From: Streptomyces longisporoflavus
GTDB taxonomy: Bacteria > Actinomycetota > Actinomycetes > Streptomycetales > Streptomycetaceae
Length of the DNA stretch: 64,000 bases
Assembly: GCF_014649775.1 (NCBI RefSeq)
Contig: NZ_BMTR01000001.1
Location: 744,001 to 808,000, forward strand
Direction of reading: 5' to 3'
Position 1 is the first letter of the stretch. Every line of letters starts with the position of its first letter. The position numbers were made by a program, and so were the translations under genes. The notes beneath the pieces are model-generated. The model was not told the origin of the DNA and made no database searches. It saw only the letters and a list, made by a program, of their open reading frames with translations. This document shows, one piece after another, positions 1 to 8,656 of this stretch.

Positions 1-2922
1 GTCGTGGACCTTCTTGCCGTTCCACACCACGGTGATCCTGGCGTCCGCGGTCTTCTTGCCGTCCGCGTCGAAGCGGGCGGCGCGGAAGACGATGTCGTAC
101 TTCTGCCAGGTCTCCGGCGCGGTCGAGGCGTTCACGTCCGCGGCCTTCTTGGTGTAGATCGCTCCCGCCTCGTTGTCGGCCAGCTTTTCCACGCCGAAGG
201 AGTCCAGGATCTGCACTTCGTAGCGCTCCTGGAGATAGATCCCGCTGTTGCCGCGATCCTGGCCGGTGACATCGTCCGGCAGCTTGGGCACGCGGAACTC
301 CGCGTGCAGCTTGAAGTCGCCGAAGGCCTGCTTGGTGCGGATGTCCCCGCAGCACACCTCGATCGACTTGTCGGCCGTGTGCGGCCACTCGACGCTGCGG
401 CCGTCGGGGTGCTGCCAGGCGGTGGAGGCGCTGCCCCCGGAGAACAGGTCGATGCGGGCGGCCGGGCGGCGCACCTCGATCATGTCGAGGTTGACGTGAC
501 CGGTGTCGCCGGCCCGGTAGGAGTAGGTGATGGTGTTGCGGCCCTTGCGCAGGTCTAGTTTCTCGGTCTTGGTCGACCAGCGCTTCCATGTCTCCGTCGA
601 GGGGAGGCTGGTCTTGCGCGCTTCCCCGCCGTTCACGCTGACGCCGAGGGTCTTGGTCCCGGCGGACGGGTTGGGCCCGTTGGAATAGCGCAGGCCCACC
701 GCGTAGGTGCCCTTGGCCGGAGCCCGGACGTCGAAGGTCGCCGTGGCGCCCGGTTCGCTGAAGCCGTCCACGAAGCCGGCGCCGGTGAAGCCGGCGTGCT
801 CGGTGTCGGTGTCGGCGCCGCCGGACAGCCGCGCCGACTCGGCGTCGTACGTCGTGACCGGCTCGTCGTGGCCCGGGCGCGCGTTGAGGGTGTACCAGGC
901 CTCGGTGGACCACAGCTGCTCGTCGTCGGCCGAGGAGAACGGGCGCGGCGAGCGTACGTGCACCACCCGGTCGGCCTTGAGGCCGGGGACGGTCAGCTGG
1001 ACGGTGCGGCGGTCCTTGGAGATACGGGCGCCGCTGACCGGCAGGGCCTCCTCGTCGATCTTGGGGCCGCCGTAGGCCGGGGTGGGGGCGTAACGCCACT
1101 GTTCGACGGAGTAGGCGCCGCTGGTCAGCTTCTCGATGGTCTTGTCCGACAGCGGCTTGGTGTAGGTCAGCTTGAAGCCGTCGGAGGTGGCGCGCATGGT
1201 CTTGATGTCGAAGGCGGTCTTGCCGTTCGGCGTGAGTTTTTGCAGGCCGAAGCGGAGCTTGCCTTCCTGGCCCCAGTTGCCGTCCGCGCCAAGACCGCCG
1301 GTGTAGATCGCTCCGTCGGGTCCGGTGGAGATGCGGCTGACGCCGGCCTCCAGGCCCTGGGTATGGCGGAACACCGCGCCCTGGTATTCGCCGTTGACCT
1401 TCTCCAGGTCGGCGCGCTGGAGCCCGCCGTAGGTGACGTCACCGAACATCAGCTGCCCGGCGAAGGTGCCCTTCTTCACGGTCATGGGGGTGCTGGGGGA
1501 GTTGGCTATCTCGTTCTGCGGCAGCCACAGCACCGGCTTGGTGACGCTGTTGTCGTCGAAGGGGCCTTCGGGGTTCGTGTAGTGGTTGAAGAACCGGTCC
1601 TGCTTGACGTGCACCAGTTTCGACGCGGGCAGCCAGCCGCCCTGGTTGTCGGTGACGAACAGTTCGTTGTCCGGTCCGCGGCCGATGCCGTTGGGGGTGC
1701 GCAGGCCGCCGGCCAGGTAACTGACCTTCCCGCTCGCCTTGTTCACCTTGATCGTGGTGCCGCGGTTGGCGGCGGGTTGCGGATTCGTGGTCGCGCCGCC
1801 GTAGTTGATGGCGACGGACAGGTTCAGATAGAAGTCGCCCTTCTCGTAGAGCAGCCCGAACGCGAACTCGTGGAAGTTCCCGCCGTACGGCCACTCGGCG
1901 ATCTTCTTGGTCTCGCCCGCGTCGTTGGTGCCCTTGAGGTCGGCGAACTCGGTCAGCTGGTGCTTCTCCGAGACGTACAGCTTCCCGTCCACGTACTTGA
2001 TGCCCATCGGCTCCTTGAGCCCGTCGGCGATCTTCTCGTACGTGACCTTGTCAGGGCCGGTGTCGCCGGTGACGTTGTCCAGGACGTACACCGCGCCCTT
2101 GGTCTCCTCGCTGCCGCCCCACGTGGTCACCGCGAGCTTGCCGTCGGGCAGCCAGTCCATCGCGGACACCTGCGGTTCGAACCCCTTGGGCCGCAGGTCG
2201 GTCAGGTCGTAGCCGGGGTTGACCGAGGTCAGCGGGAGGCCGTCGCCGGGGGTGTCGTGGGTGCCCTCGCACTCCTTGCGGCCCGGAGCGGTGACCCGTA
2301 CGACATCGGCGTCCGTGCTGAGCACGGAGTTGGGCACGAGGGTGAAGGCGTCGGCGCCCGGCGGCTTCCACTGCAGGGTGACCTGCTGGTCGTTGCCGCG
2401 GTCGAAGTGGTCGATGCGCAGCGGGTGGTAGCCCGGGTCGAGCGTGATCTCGCCGTCCTTGGGTTCGGCGCCGTGCAGGCCGTCGTGGTCGATGACCTGC
2501 TTGTCGCCGATGCGGAGACGGGAGCCGTCGTCGCTGATCAGCCGGAAGGTGTACGCGCCGTTCGAGGGGACGTTGATGTTGCCGATGATCTGCGAGACGA
2601 AGTTGTCGCTGAACCCGAAGCCGTCGGTGGAGGTCCAGTCGATGGTGGGGATGAGCTTGTCGACGTTGGGGGTCTGGGCGGGCTTGAGGTCGCAGAGTTT
2701 GCTCAGCGGGGTCTGGACGTCGAACACCCGCAGGGTGACGCCGGGTTCCTGCGGCGGCAGGTCGGCGAACGGCTTGTCGGCGGCGCCTGCGGCCGGCGCC
2801 GTGAGCCCGGCGGCGAGCAGAAGTCCGAGGAGGATTCCGGTGGTTCTGCGGGCTCTGCGCGGTCTCAGGCGCGTGCGGCGGCGGAGGTGTGGTGGGGGCG
2901 TGGGGTGCTCGTGTGGCGTCAC
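1..2922 (-). CDS. Secreted PA14 / glucose-sorbosone dehydrogenase / CBM / DUF1080 protein (3' end missing)
   Basis: The frame is open from a GTG at 2922 (GGAG about 8 nt upstream) to the left edge, 974 codons with no stop, so the C-terminus lies outside the window. An Arg-rich start and hydrophobic stretch (about residues 28-46, ending APAAGA) form a signal peptide. A PA14-like sugar-binding domain follows (about 75-185, with FRLISDDGSRLRIGD). Next is a six-bladed glucose/sorbosone dehydrogenase propeller (about 220-560: AMDWLPDGKLAVTTWGG, RTPNGIGRGPDNELFVTDN). A CBM6/35-like beta-sandwich (about 690-800) and a DUF1080 / 3-keto-disaccharide-hydrolase-type jelly roll (from about 830: GNSGIYLQERYEVQILDSFG) complete it. 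The combination points to extracellular glycan binding and oxidation or 3-keto-glycoside hydrolysis. The exact substrate cannot be read from sequence. Confidence 0.88.
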   Translation of the reverse strand, partial: MTPHEHPTPPPHLRRRTRLRPRRARRTTGILLGLLLAAGLTAPAAGAADKPFADLPPQEPGVTLRVFDVQTPLSKLCDLKPAQTPNVDKLIPTIDWTSTDGFGFSDNFVSQIIGNINVPSNGAYTFRLISDDGSRLRIGDKQVIDHDGLHGAEPKDGEITLDPGYHPLRIDHFDRGNDQQVTLQWKPPGADAFTLVPNSVLSTDADVVRVTAPGRKECEGTHDTPGDGLPLTSVNPGYDLTDLRPKGFEPQVSAMDWLPDGKLAVTTWGGSEETKGAVYVLDNVTGDTGPDKVTYEKIADGLKEPMGIKYVDGKLYVSEKHQLTEFADLKGTNDAGETKKIAEWPYGGNFHEFAFGLLYEKGDFYLNLSVAINYGGATTNPQPAANRGTTIKVNKASGKVSYLAGGLRTPNGIGRGPDNELFVTDNQGGWLPASKLVHVKQDRFFNHYTNPEGPFDDNSVTKPVLWLPQNEIANSPSTPMTVKKGTFAGQLMFGDVTYGGLQRADLEKVNGEYQGAVFRHTQGLEAGVSRISTGPDGAIYTGGLGADGNWGQEGKLRFGLQKLTPNGKTAFDIKTMRATSDGFKLTYTKPLSDKTIEKLTSGAYSVEQWRYAPTPAYGGPKIDEEALPVSGARISKDRRTVQLTVPGLKADRVVHVRSPRPFSSADDEQLWSTEAWYTLNARPGHDEPVTTYDAESARLSGGADTDTEHAGFTGAGFVDGFSEPGATATFDVRAPAKGTYAVGLRYSNGPNPSAGTKTLGVSVNGGEARKTSLPSTETWKRWSTKTEKLDLRKGRNTITYSYRAGDTGHVNLDMIEVRRPAARIDLFSGGSASTAWQHPDGRSVEWPHTADKSIEVCCGDIRTKQAFGDFKLHAEFRVPKLPDDVTGQDRGNSGIYLQERYEVQILDSFGVEKLADNEAGAIYTKKAADVNASTAPETWQKYDIVFRAARFDADGKKTADARITVVWNGKKVHD

Positions 2923-3640
2923 TCTGTCTCCTGCTGGGCGCTGCGAGGCGGCCCGGGCCGCCTCGGCCCGTGTCCGCGGAGTGGAGTTCGTGCACATACC
3001 GGTGGTGCGGGCCGCGGCTTTTGGCCGCGCGTTGCGCAGACTTCCGTACGAGAGCGACGCCTAGCGTACGAAGCCGGCCTCACGCCGTCCATACTTTGTC
3101 CTCAACGAGGAAAAACTGTCGCGGAGTTGGCCCGGCGGCAGCCGTGCGGCCTTACGGCCCCGGCGAGGGTTGATATCCGCACATCGTGGAACTCGCGGGA
3201 GAAAGCGACGTGCGACAGACAGACGTGCGACAGGCATGCGAAGGACGCACGACAGACGCACGTACGAGCCGAGAACGAAGGAGGCTGGAACAGTCATGGT
3301 GGGACGCACCGGAACGAGAGAGCGGGGTCAGGCGCGCGGCAGCCGATGGGCCACGACGTCGGGCCGGACCACGGCATGCACCATCCGGACCTGTATTCCC
3401 GCGCGCAGCCGTCCGGGCGAGTACGGGCCCGGCGAGGGCGAGACGGGCTCCGAGGGGAACGTGGTGCGCGGCGAGGACTGACCCCGCCCGGCGCACGCCG
3501 CTTCGCCTGCTCGGCGGTGACCGTGTGTCACCGCTGAACAGGCGACGTCCGCACGACCCGCCTACGTTGAAATCCCGGGGCCCGTAGCAGGCCGAAGCCG
3601 GCACTCGGGGCCCGCCGGATCGCCGTACGAAGGAGTGGGC
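2923..3640. other. 718-bp intergenic region with one possible small ORF
   Basis: This stretch separates the minus-strand secreted protein from csbD. It holds a short-period repetitive tract (about 3209-3260, recurring GACAGACG/CGTGCGAC words) and one small ORF with a good Shine-Dalgarno (listed separately). Long frames on both strands here have no protein-like composition and I treat them as GC-rich artefacts. Confidence 0.5.
3296..3481 (+). CDS. Possible small basic protein, 61 aa (uncertain)
   Basis: The ATG at 3296 has a strong Shine-Dalgarno (GAAGGAGG at 3277-3284, 11 nt spacing). The frame runs 61 codons to TGA with about 85% G/C at third positions. The second codon positions are also GC-rich, which is unlike typical Streptomyces coding sequence. 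The protein would be rich in Arg, Gly and Thr at the start and in Gly and Glu at the end, with two Cys (TACTIRTC). I recognise no family. It could be a real small protein or a chance ORF. Confidence 0.28.
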   Translation: MVGRTGTRERGQARGSRWATTSGRTTACTIRTCIPARSRPGEYGPGEGETGSEGNVVRGED

Positions 3641-3853
3641 ATGGCTGACAAGGGCGGCATGGACAAGATGAAGGGCAAGGCCAAGGAGATGGGCGGCAAG
3701 GCCATGGGCGACCGTGGCAAGCAAGCCGAAGGCAAGGCGGAGCAGGCCAAGGGTGAGGCCAAGAAGGCCATGGGCGAGGCCAAGAAGGGCATGGGCGACG
3801 CGCGCGACCGCGCCGGACAGTCCCGCGAGTCCCTGAAGCGCCGTTCCGGCTGA
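3641..3853 (+). CDS. CsbD-family stress protein, 70 aa
   Basis: A short, Lys/Gly/Glu/Met-rich, entirely helical protein made of repeated KGKAKEM/GEAKKAMG units, typical of the CsbD family (general-stress proteins of unknown biochemical role, often controlled by SigB-type factors). AAGGA at 3630-3634 favours the ATG at 3641 over the GTG at 3635. It stands alone between two intergenic gaps. No convincing stress-sigma promoter was identified by eye. A second CsbD gene is at 47104-47277. Confidence 0.85.
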   Translation: MADKGGMDKMKGKAKEMGGKAMGDRGKQAEGKAEQAKGEAKKAMGEAKKGMGDARDRAGQSRESLKRRSG

Positions 3854-4089
3854 CCGCTCGCCGCGGAGGCCCGCCCCGTCAGGTGCCGACGTGAGGTACG
3901 GACGCCGGGTGCGGATCTGTCACGTACACGGACCGGCCCGCCCTTCTTGCGTGGGGGCGGCGCGCTGCTGGGTCGTGTGGCGTGTTCCGCCCGGCGCCCC
4001 GCCGCCGAGTCCCACCCTGGGAAGGGGCGGCAACTCGACCTGCTCGCCGCACGCCGCATCTCGACCTGCTTGCTGCACGCGACCCGGGG

Positions 4090-4356
4090 TCAGCTTCTGG
4101 CCAGGCTCCTGCGGGCCTCGGCGCGCTTGATCTTGCGCCGCCGCCGCGACCGCTCGTCCTCGCCCATTCCGCCCCACACGCCGGCGGCCTGTCCGGTCTC
4201 AAGGGCCCAGTTCCGGCACTGTTCGATGACCGGGCAGCTATGGCACACCCGCTTCGCGGCCATCAGGTCCTCCTCCGCGGGGCCCGACGTGCCGACCGGA
4301 AAGAACAGCTCGGGATCTTCATCAGCACAGGCGGCTCGCCGCCACCACAACTCCAT
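4090..4356 (-). CDS. WhiB-like (Wbl) iron-sulfur transcription factor, 88 aa
   Basis: The protein has the Wbl pattern: a first Cys in RRAACADEDPELFFP (Cys10), then VCHSCPVIEQC (CxxCx5C) supplying the other three [4Fe-4S] ligands, the GVWGG turn, and a basic Arg/Lys tail (RSRRRRKIKRAEARRS) for DNA contact. The ATG at 4356 is chosen because GGAGG lies just upstream. Wbl proteins act with sigma factors in development, redox and antibiotic control. Which paralogue this is cannot be told from sequence alone. It is divergent from the 65-aa acidic protein gene across about 290 bp. Confidence 0.93.
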   Translation of the reverse strand: MELWWRRAACADEDPELFFPVGTSGPAEEDLMAAKRVCHSCPVIEQCRNWALETGQAAGVWGGMGEDERSRRRRKIKRAEARRSLARS

Positions 4357-4649
4357 GACGCCTCCTTGCCTCGGTGGATCTTGTCCGCGCCGCGAGAGTG
4401 TCCCGCGGCGCCGTTCCTCTGCCGCGACCACGCCGTTTCTGCCGTGTCCACGACGGACTTCAGCGCGGGTTCCCGGGGGTCGCCCCGTGAAACAGGAGGC
4501 CTCAGGGACCGCAAGCGCCGCACGCCCCGCAGGCACGCAAACGGAGGAGTAGATCCCGGTCGGGAGGAGTCAATTCGTCCCGGCCGGGCACCCGGCGCCC
4601 GACGGCACAAGCGAAAGCAGTACGAGCAAGAGACGAGGGAGCAACGGCC

Positions 4650-4847
4650 ATGGCATCGGAAGGACCCAAGGACCCGGGCCGGCAGGGGCACACCCCCGAC
4701 ACCGCGCTCGGCGAGACGTTCAAGGAGATCGAGAACGCCGAGACCGACGTGCTGGACGAGCCCGAGGACGACGACTCCGACGGGGAAGCGGGCGACGCCC
4801 TCACCCCGAACGAGGGCGCGCAGGAGTCCATCCACGACGACGAATGA
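4650..4847 (+). CDS. Small acidic protein, 65 aa, unknown function
   Basis: The ATG at 4650 follows a GAGGGAG-type ribosome binding site. The 65-residue product is very acidic (LDEPEDDDSDGEAGD, ending SIHDDE), has no Cys and no hydrophobic segment, and should be cytoplasmic and largely disordered. It lies 81 bp upstream of the zinc alcohol dehydrogenase in the same direction and may share its transcript. I recognise no domain. Confidence 0.6.
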   Translation: MASEGPKDPGRQGHTPDTALGETFKEIENAETDVLDEPEDDDSDGEAGDALTPNEGAQESIHDDE

Positions 4848-4928
4848 TCCCGGCCGCCGACCGTACGTACGCCGTGGCCCTCGCGGAGGCGGGCGCGGCG
4901 GAGCAGCACCCGAGCAGGAGGCACCCAC

Positions 4929-6113
4929 ATGCGAGCACTGACCTGGCAAGGCAAGCGTGACGTCCGCGTAGAGACCGTTCCCGACCCGGTGATCAAAGCG
5001 CCGACCGATGTCATCGTGCGCGTGACGTCCACCGGCGTCTGCGGCTCCGACCTGCATCTGTACGAAGTGCTCGGGCCCTACCTCGATCCCGGCGACATCC
5101 TGGGGCACGAGCCGATGGGAATCGTCGAGGAGGTCGGCTCCGAGGTCACCGCGCTGTCGGCCGGTGACCGGGTGGTCGTGCCGTTCAACGTGTCCTGCGG
5201 AAACTGCTACATGTGCGACCGGGGTCTGCACTCGCAGTGTGAGACCACCCAGGTCAAGGAGCGCGGTACGGGCGCCTCGCTGTTCGGCTACACCAAGCTC
5301 TACGGCCAGGTCCCCGGCGGCCAGGCCGAACTGCTGCGTGTCCCCTTCGGCAACACGCTGCCCATCAAGGTGCCCGACGGCCCGCCCGACGACCGGTTCG
5401 TCTTCCTCTCCGACGTGCTGCCCACGGCCTGGCAGGCGGTGGAGTACGCCGACATCCCGCCCGGCGGCACAGTGACCGTCCTGGGCCTCGGCCCGATCGG
5501 TGCCATGTCCGCCCGCATCGCCCGCCACCGCGGCGCGAGCCTCGTGGTGGGAGTGGACCTCGTACCGGAACGTCTCAGCCGCGCCCACGCCGACGGCGTC
5601 AAGGCCTTCGACCTGCGCCGTTACGGCAAGGACATCGGCGACGCGATCCGTGACCTGACCGACGGGCGCGGCACCGACGCGGTCATCGACGCGGTGGGCA
5701 TGGAGGCGCACGGCGCGCCGCTGGCCAAGGCCGCCCAGTGGGGCGTGGGGCTGCTGCCCGACGCCGTGGCCGAGAAGGTGATGGGGCGTTTCGGCGTCGA
5801 CCGCCTCGACGCCCTCTACGCGGCCATCGACATCGTCCGGCGCGGGGGCACGATCTCCATCTCCGGCGTGTACGGCGGCGCGGTCGACCCGATGCCGCTC
5901 CTGACCATGTTCGACAAGCAGATCCAACTGCGCATGGGACAGGCCAACGTCCGGCGCTGGGTGGACGACATCCTGCCGCTCCTGACCGACGAGGACCCGC
6001 TGGGCGTCGACGCCTTCGCCACCCATCACATGCCGCTGGAAGACGGGCCCAAGGCCTACCAGATGTTCCAGGACAAGGAAGACGGCATGATCAAGACGCT
6101 GCTCAGGCCCTGA
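4929..6113 (+). CDS. Zinc-dependent medium-chain alcohol dehydrogenase, 394 aa
   Basis: MDR-family enzyme. The N-terminal GroES-like half carries the catalytic zinc site (TGVCGSDLHLY; GHEPMGIVEEVG) and the structural zinc loop CGNCYMCDRGLHSQC with all four cysteines. A Rossmann fold with GLGPIGAMSA binds NAD(P). The length and the glutathione-independent formaldehyde-dehydrogenase-like layout match alcohol/threonine dehydrogenase homologues. The substrate is not determinable. The start ATG is preceded by AGGAGG about 8 nt away. The SDR gene follows 74 bp later, so the two may be co-transcribed oxidoreductases. Confidence 0.92.
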   Translation: MRALTWQGKRDVRVETVPDPVIKAPTDVIVRVTSTGVCGSDLHLYEVLGPYLDPGDILGHEPMGIVEEVGSEVTALSAGDRVVVPFNVSCGNCYMCDRGLHSQCETTQVKERGTGASLFGYTKLYGQVPGGQAELLRVPFGNTLPIKVPDGPPDDRFVFLSDVLPTAWQAVEYADIPPGGTVTVLGLGPIGAMSARIARHRGASLVVGVDLVPERLSRAHADGVKAFDLRRYGKDIGDAIRDLTDGRGTDAVIDAVGMEAHGAPLAKAAQWGVGLLPDAVAEKVMGRFGVDRLDALYAAIDIVRRGGTISISGVYGGAVDPMPLLTMFDKQIQLRMGQANVRRWVDDILPLLTDEDPLGVDAFATHHMPLEDGPKAYQMFQDKEDGMIKTLLRP

Positions 6114-6187
6114 GCCCGCCGACCGAATCGCGTGGCGCCGCCGCAGGCAGGGCGTCGCGGTATGCGAGGAAGGAGCGCCAGACGCTC

Positions 6188-7168
6188 ATGGCACAGACCA
6201 CAGACAAGTCCCTGGCCGGGCAGAGCGCGCTCGTCACCGGAGGATCGAGGGGCCTCGGCCTGCTCCTGGCCGACCGACTCGCCGCCCGCGGCTGCACGGT
6301 GACCATCGCGGCCAGGGACGCCGATGAACTCGCCTCGGCCCAGAAGAAGCTGCTGCACCGACACCCCGGCACCGCCGTCCACACCTGCGTCTGCGACGTA
6401 CGCGACCAGGAGGCGGTGCATGCCATGTTCCGGACCGCCCACGACACCTGCGGCGGCCCCGACATCGTCATCGCCAACGCCGGCATCATCCAGGTCGCAC
6501 CGGTGGAGGCCATCGGCGCGAGGGAGTTCAGGGATGCGATGGAGACCATGTACATGGGTGCCGTGCACACCTGCCTCGAGGCACTTCCGTACCTCAAGGA
6601 CAGCGAGCCGGGAGGCCGCCTCGGCGTGATCTCCTCGGTGGGCGGCCTCATGGGCGTGCCTCATCTGCTGCCCTACGCCGGAGCCAAGGCGGCGGCGGGC
6701 GTCCTGGCGGAGGGGCTGCACGCCGAAGCCGCCGCGAGCGGAGTCAGCGTCACCGCGGTCTATCCCGGCCTGATGCGCACTGGGTCGCATCTGCAGGCCG
6801 AGTTCGGCGGCGCGCGCGGCAAGGAGTTCGGCTGGTTCTCCGCGGCGGCGGGCGCGCCCCTGATCTCGATGAACGCCCAGCGCGCCGCGGAACGCATCGT
6901 CAAGGCCGTGGCCGGGCGCCGTGCCCGGCTGGTCCTGACACCGCTGGCGCGGGCGGCCGATCTGGCGCACGGCGTGGCGCCCGCGGTGACGACACGCCTG
7001 AACGGCGTGGTGGCGCGCTTGCTCCCGCAGGCGCCCGCAGGACGCCCGAGCCGGCGCCGCGGCGCCGAAGTCGATCCGCCCGAGGGAGCGGTGAGCGGCC
7101 GCTTCCAGTCGTGGGGCAGCGCCCTGAACGAGCAGGCCGCCGACGCCTATAACCAGCGGGATTCCTGA
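6188..7168 (+). CDS. Short-chain dehydrogenase/reductase, 326 aa
   Basis: Classical SDR signatures are present: TGGSRGLG near residue 18 for NAD(P) binding, the NAG strand, a catalytic Ser in VISSVGG and the YxxxK motif in PYAGAK. About 80 extra C-terminal residues (Arg/Ala-rich, ending QRDS) extend beyond the usual 250-aa fold. The ATG at 6188 is chosen over a much longer open frame because GAAGGAGC precedes it and homology starts at SLAGQSALVTGG. It is probably in an operon with the upstream alcohol dehydrogenase. Confidence 0.9.
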   Translation: MAQTTDKSLAGQSALVTGGSRGLGLLLADRLAARGCTVTIAARDADELASAQKKLLHRHPGTAVHTCVCDVRDQEAVHAMFRTAHDTCGGPDIVIANAGIIQVAPVEAIGAREFRDAMETMYMGAVHTCLEALPYLKDSEPGGRLGVISSVGGLMGVPHLLPYAGAKAAAGVLAEGLHAEAAASGVSVTAVYPGLMRTGSHLQAEFGGARGKEFGWFSAAAGAPLISMNAQRAAERIVKAVAGRRARLVLTPLARAADLAHGVAPAVTTRLNGVVARLLPQAPAGRPSRRRGAEVDPPEGAVSGRFQSWGSALNEQAADAYNQRDS

Positions 7169-7201
7169 CCCCGGTCTTCTATCTCCAACCCGTGTTGTTC
7201 C

Positions 7202-7207
7202 TAGAAT
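7202..7207 (+). promoter_or_regulatory. -10 element (TAGAAT) for a leaderless transcript
   Basis: TAGAAT ends 6 nt before the GTG at 7214, and there is no Shine-Dalgarno between them. The mRNA should therefore begin at or next to the start codon. No good -35 hexamer stands at 17-18 bp. Confidence 0.5.
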
Positions 7208-7213
7208 GACCGG

Positions 7214-7987
7214 GTGAAGGACATCGACGCGATCGCGGTGCTGCAAGATCCGGTGCGCCGCCGCCTGTACGAGTACGTGGCGGCCCATGGCCGCGAAGTC
7301 GGCCGCAACGAAGCCGCCGAGGCGTCCGGGGTGGCGCGCAATCTCGCCGCACACCATCTGGACAAGCTGACGGAAGCCGGGCTGCTCGAGAGCGGCAGCC
7401 GCCGCCTGACGGGTCGCTCGGGGCCGGGGGCGGGCCGCCCCGCCAAGGTGTACACCCGGGCGCAGGTCGAGCGGTCGGTGTCCCTGCCAGCCCGCGACTA
7501 CCGCACCGCCGCCGAACTCCTCGCCGAGGCCGCCGAACAGGCCGGTCTCGACGCCGGGCTCTGTGCGGCAGCGCGCCGCAGGGGCGAGGCGCTGCGCGGG
7601 GCGACGGCGCCCTGCGGCAGCCTCGAAGAGGCCATGGAGGTGCTGGCCGGGCGCGGTTATGAACCGCATCTGGAGGGCGCCGGTGACGGCGGGGCTCCGC
7701 GGGCCGAGGACGCCGGGGTCGCGCGCGCCGAAGACCATGCAGCAGGCGCAGGCGCGGACGTACAGGCCGACGCAGAGCAGACGGCCGGAGCGGCGGCCCC
7801 CGTGGTCCGCATGCGCAACTGCCCCTTCCACGCCGTGGCCGAGCGTTTCCCGCCGCTGGTGTGCGGCATGAACCTGGCGCTGCTGGAGGGGCTGCTCGGA
7901 GCGGACGGTCCGGTCCGTGCCCGCATGGACGCCCGGCCGGGGGAGTGCTGCGTGGTGCTCGAGACTTCTAAAAACAATGACCATTGA
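7214..7987 (+). CDS. SufR/DeoR-like winged-helix regulator with C-terminal cysteine cluster, 257 aa
   Basis: The N-terminal winged helix (LQDPVRRRLYEYVAAHGREV, then EASGVARNLAAHHLDKLTEAGLL) resembles ArsR/DeoR repressors. The C-terminus has RNCPFHAVAERFPPLVCGMN and PGECCVVL, that is Cys203, Cys217, Cys245 and Cys246, a spacing reminiscent of the Fe-S-binding SufR family. This suggests an iron-sulfur or redox sensor. The middle (about 165-195) is an Ala-rich acidic linker. The GTG start sits at a leaderless position behind TAGAAT. The DUF3291 gene follows with its own promoter overlapping the last codons, so it could be a direct target. Confidence 0.85.
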   Translation: MKDIDAIAVLQDPVRRRLYEYVAAHGREVGRNEAAEASGVARNLAAHHLDKLTEAGLLESGSRRLTGRSGPGAGRPAKVYTRAQVERSVSLPARDYRTAAELLAEAAEQAGLDAGLCAAARRRGEALRGATAPCGSLEEAMEVLAGRGYEPHLEGAGDGGAPRAEDAGVARAEDHAAGAGADVQADAEQTAGAAAPVVRMRNCPFHAVAERFPPLVCGMNLALLEGLLGADGPVRARMDARPGECCVVLETSKNNDH

Positions 7988-8013
7988 CATAGAAAACCGG
8001 CCCGTGCTGGGAT
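7984..8013 (+). promoter_or_regulatory. Promoter TTGACA-18-TGGGAT, leaderless
   Basis: A consensus -35 TTGACA (7984-7989) and a -10-like TGGGAT (8008-8013) are separated by 18 bp. The ATG of the next gene is 6 nt after the -10, so the transcript should be leaderless. The -35 overlaps the stop codon of the SufR-like regulator gene. Confidence 0.6.
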
Positions 8014-8019
8014 GAGGCC

Positions 8020-8520
8020 ATGACCGCATCCGCGCATGGCGCCCACCTGGCCGAGCTCAACATCGCCACGCTCCTCCACCCCCTCGACGACCCGCGCATC
8101 GCCCCGTTCGTCGAACTGCTCGACCCGGTCAACGCCTCCGCCGACGGCGCACCCGGCTTCGTGTGGCGGCTCGTGGAGGAGGGAGCGGACGACGCCACCG
8201 CCCTGCGCCCGGCGGGCGAGGACGTCATCGTCAACCTGTCGGTATGGGAGACACAGGAGGCCCTGTGGGACTTCACCTACCGCAGCGGGCACCTGGAAGT
8301 CATGCGCCGGCGCCGCGAGTGGTTCGAGCGGCACGTCAAGGCGCACATGGTGCTCTGGTGGGTCCCCGCCGGCCACCTCCCGACGGTCGGCGAGGCCCTG
8401 GAGCGGCTCGCCGACCTGCAGAGCCACGGGCCGTCCCCGCGCGCCTTCACTTTCACCTCCTCCTACACCGCAGCTGAGGCCGAGGCCGCCGGGCACCTGG
8501 AGGCCGCGCAGTTGACGTGA
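8020..8520 (+). CDS. DUF3291 domain protein, 166 aa
   Basis: The sequence fits the DUF3291 family: AELNIATLLHPLDDP at the start, PGFVWRLVEEG, NLSVWETQEALWDFTYRSGHLEVMRRRREWF in the middle and HMVLWWVPAGHLPTVGEALERL near the end. This is a ferredoxin-like fold related to antibiotic-biosynthesis monooxygenases and to heme-degrading-type small enzymes, with no fixed function. It is preceded by a consensus promoter that leaves no leader, and sits directly behind the cysteine-rich regulator, a likely controller. Confidence 0.88.
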   Translation: MTASAHGAHLAELNIATLLHPLDDPRIAPFVELLDPVNASADGAPGFVWRLVEEGADDATALRPAGEDVIVNLSVWETQEALWDFTYRSGHLEVMRRRREWFERHVKAHMVLWWVPAGHLPTVGEALERLADLQSHGPSPRAFTFTSSYTAAEAEAAGHLEAAQLT

Positions 8521-8656
8521 TACGACGTCGGCTGCCGTGACGGCACGTAATTCGAGCGACATCGGGCGACGGCTTTGGAACCCTGCGATGCGGGCCCGCC
8601 TCGCGGGCCCGTAATGGCGCGTGAGCAATTCGGTACTGACAACGGAGTGGCGATCA

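Noticed and set aside
796..3537. Very long plus-strand open frame opposite the secreted multidomain gene
   Set aside because: Antisense mirror of a well-supported minus-strand gene; composition is Val/Gly/Arg-rich with no domain, as expected from GC-rich third positions.
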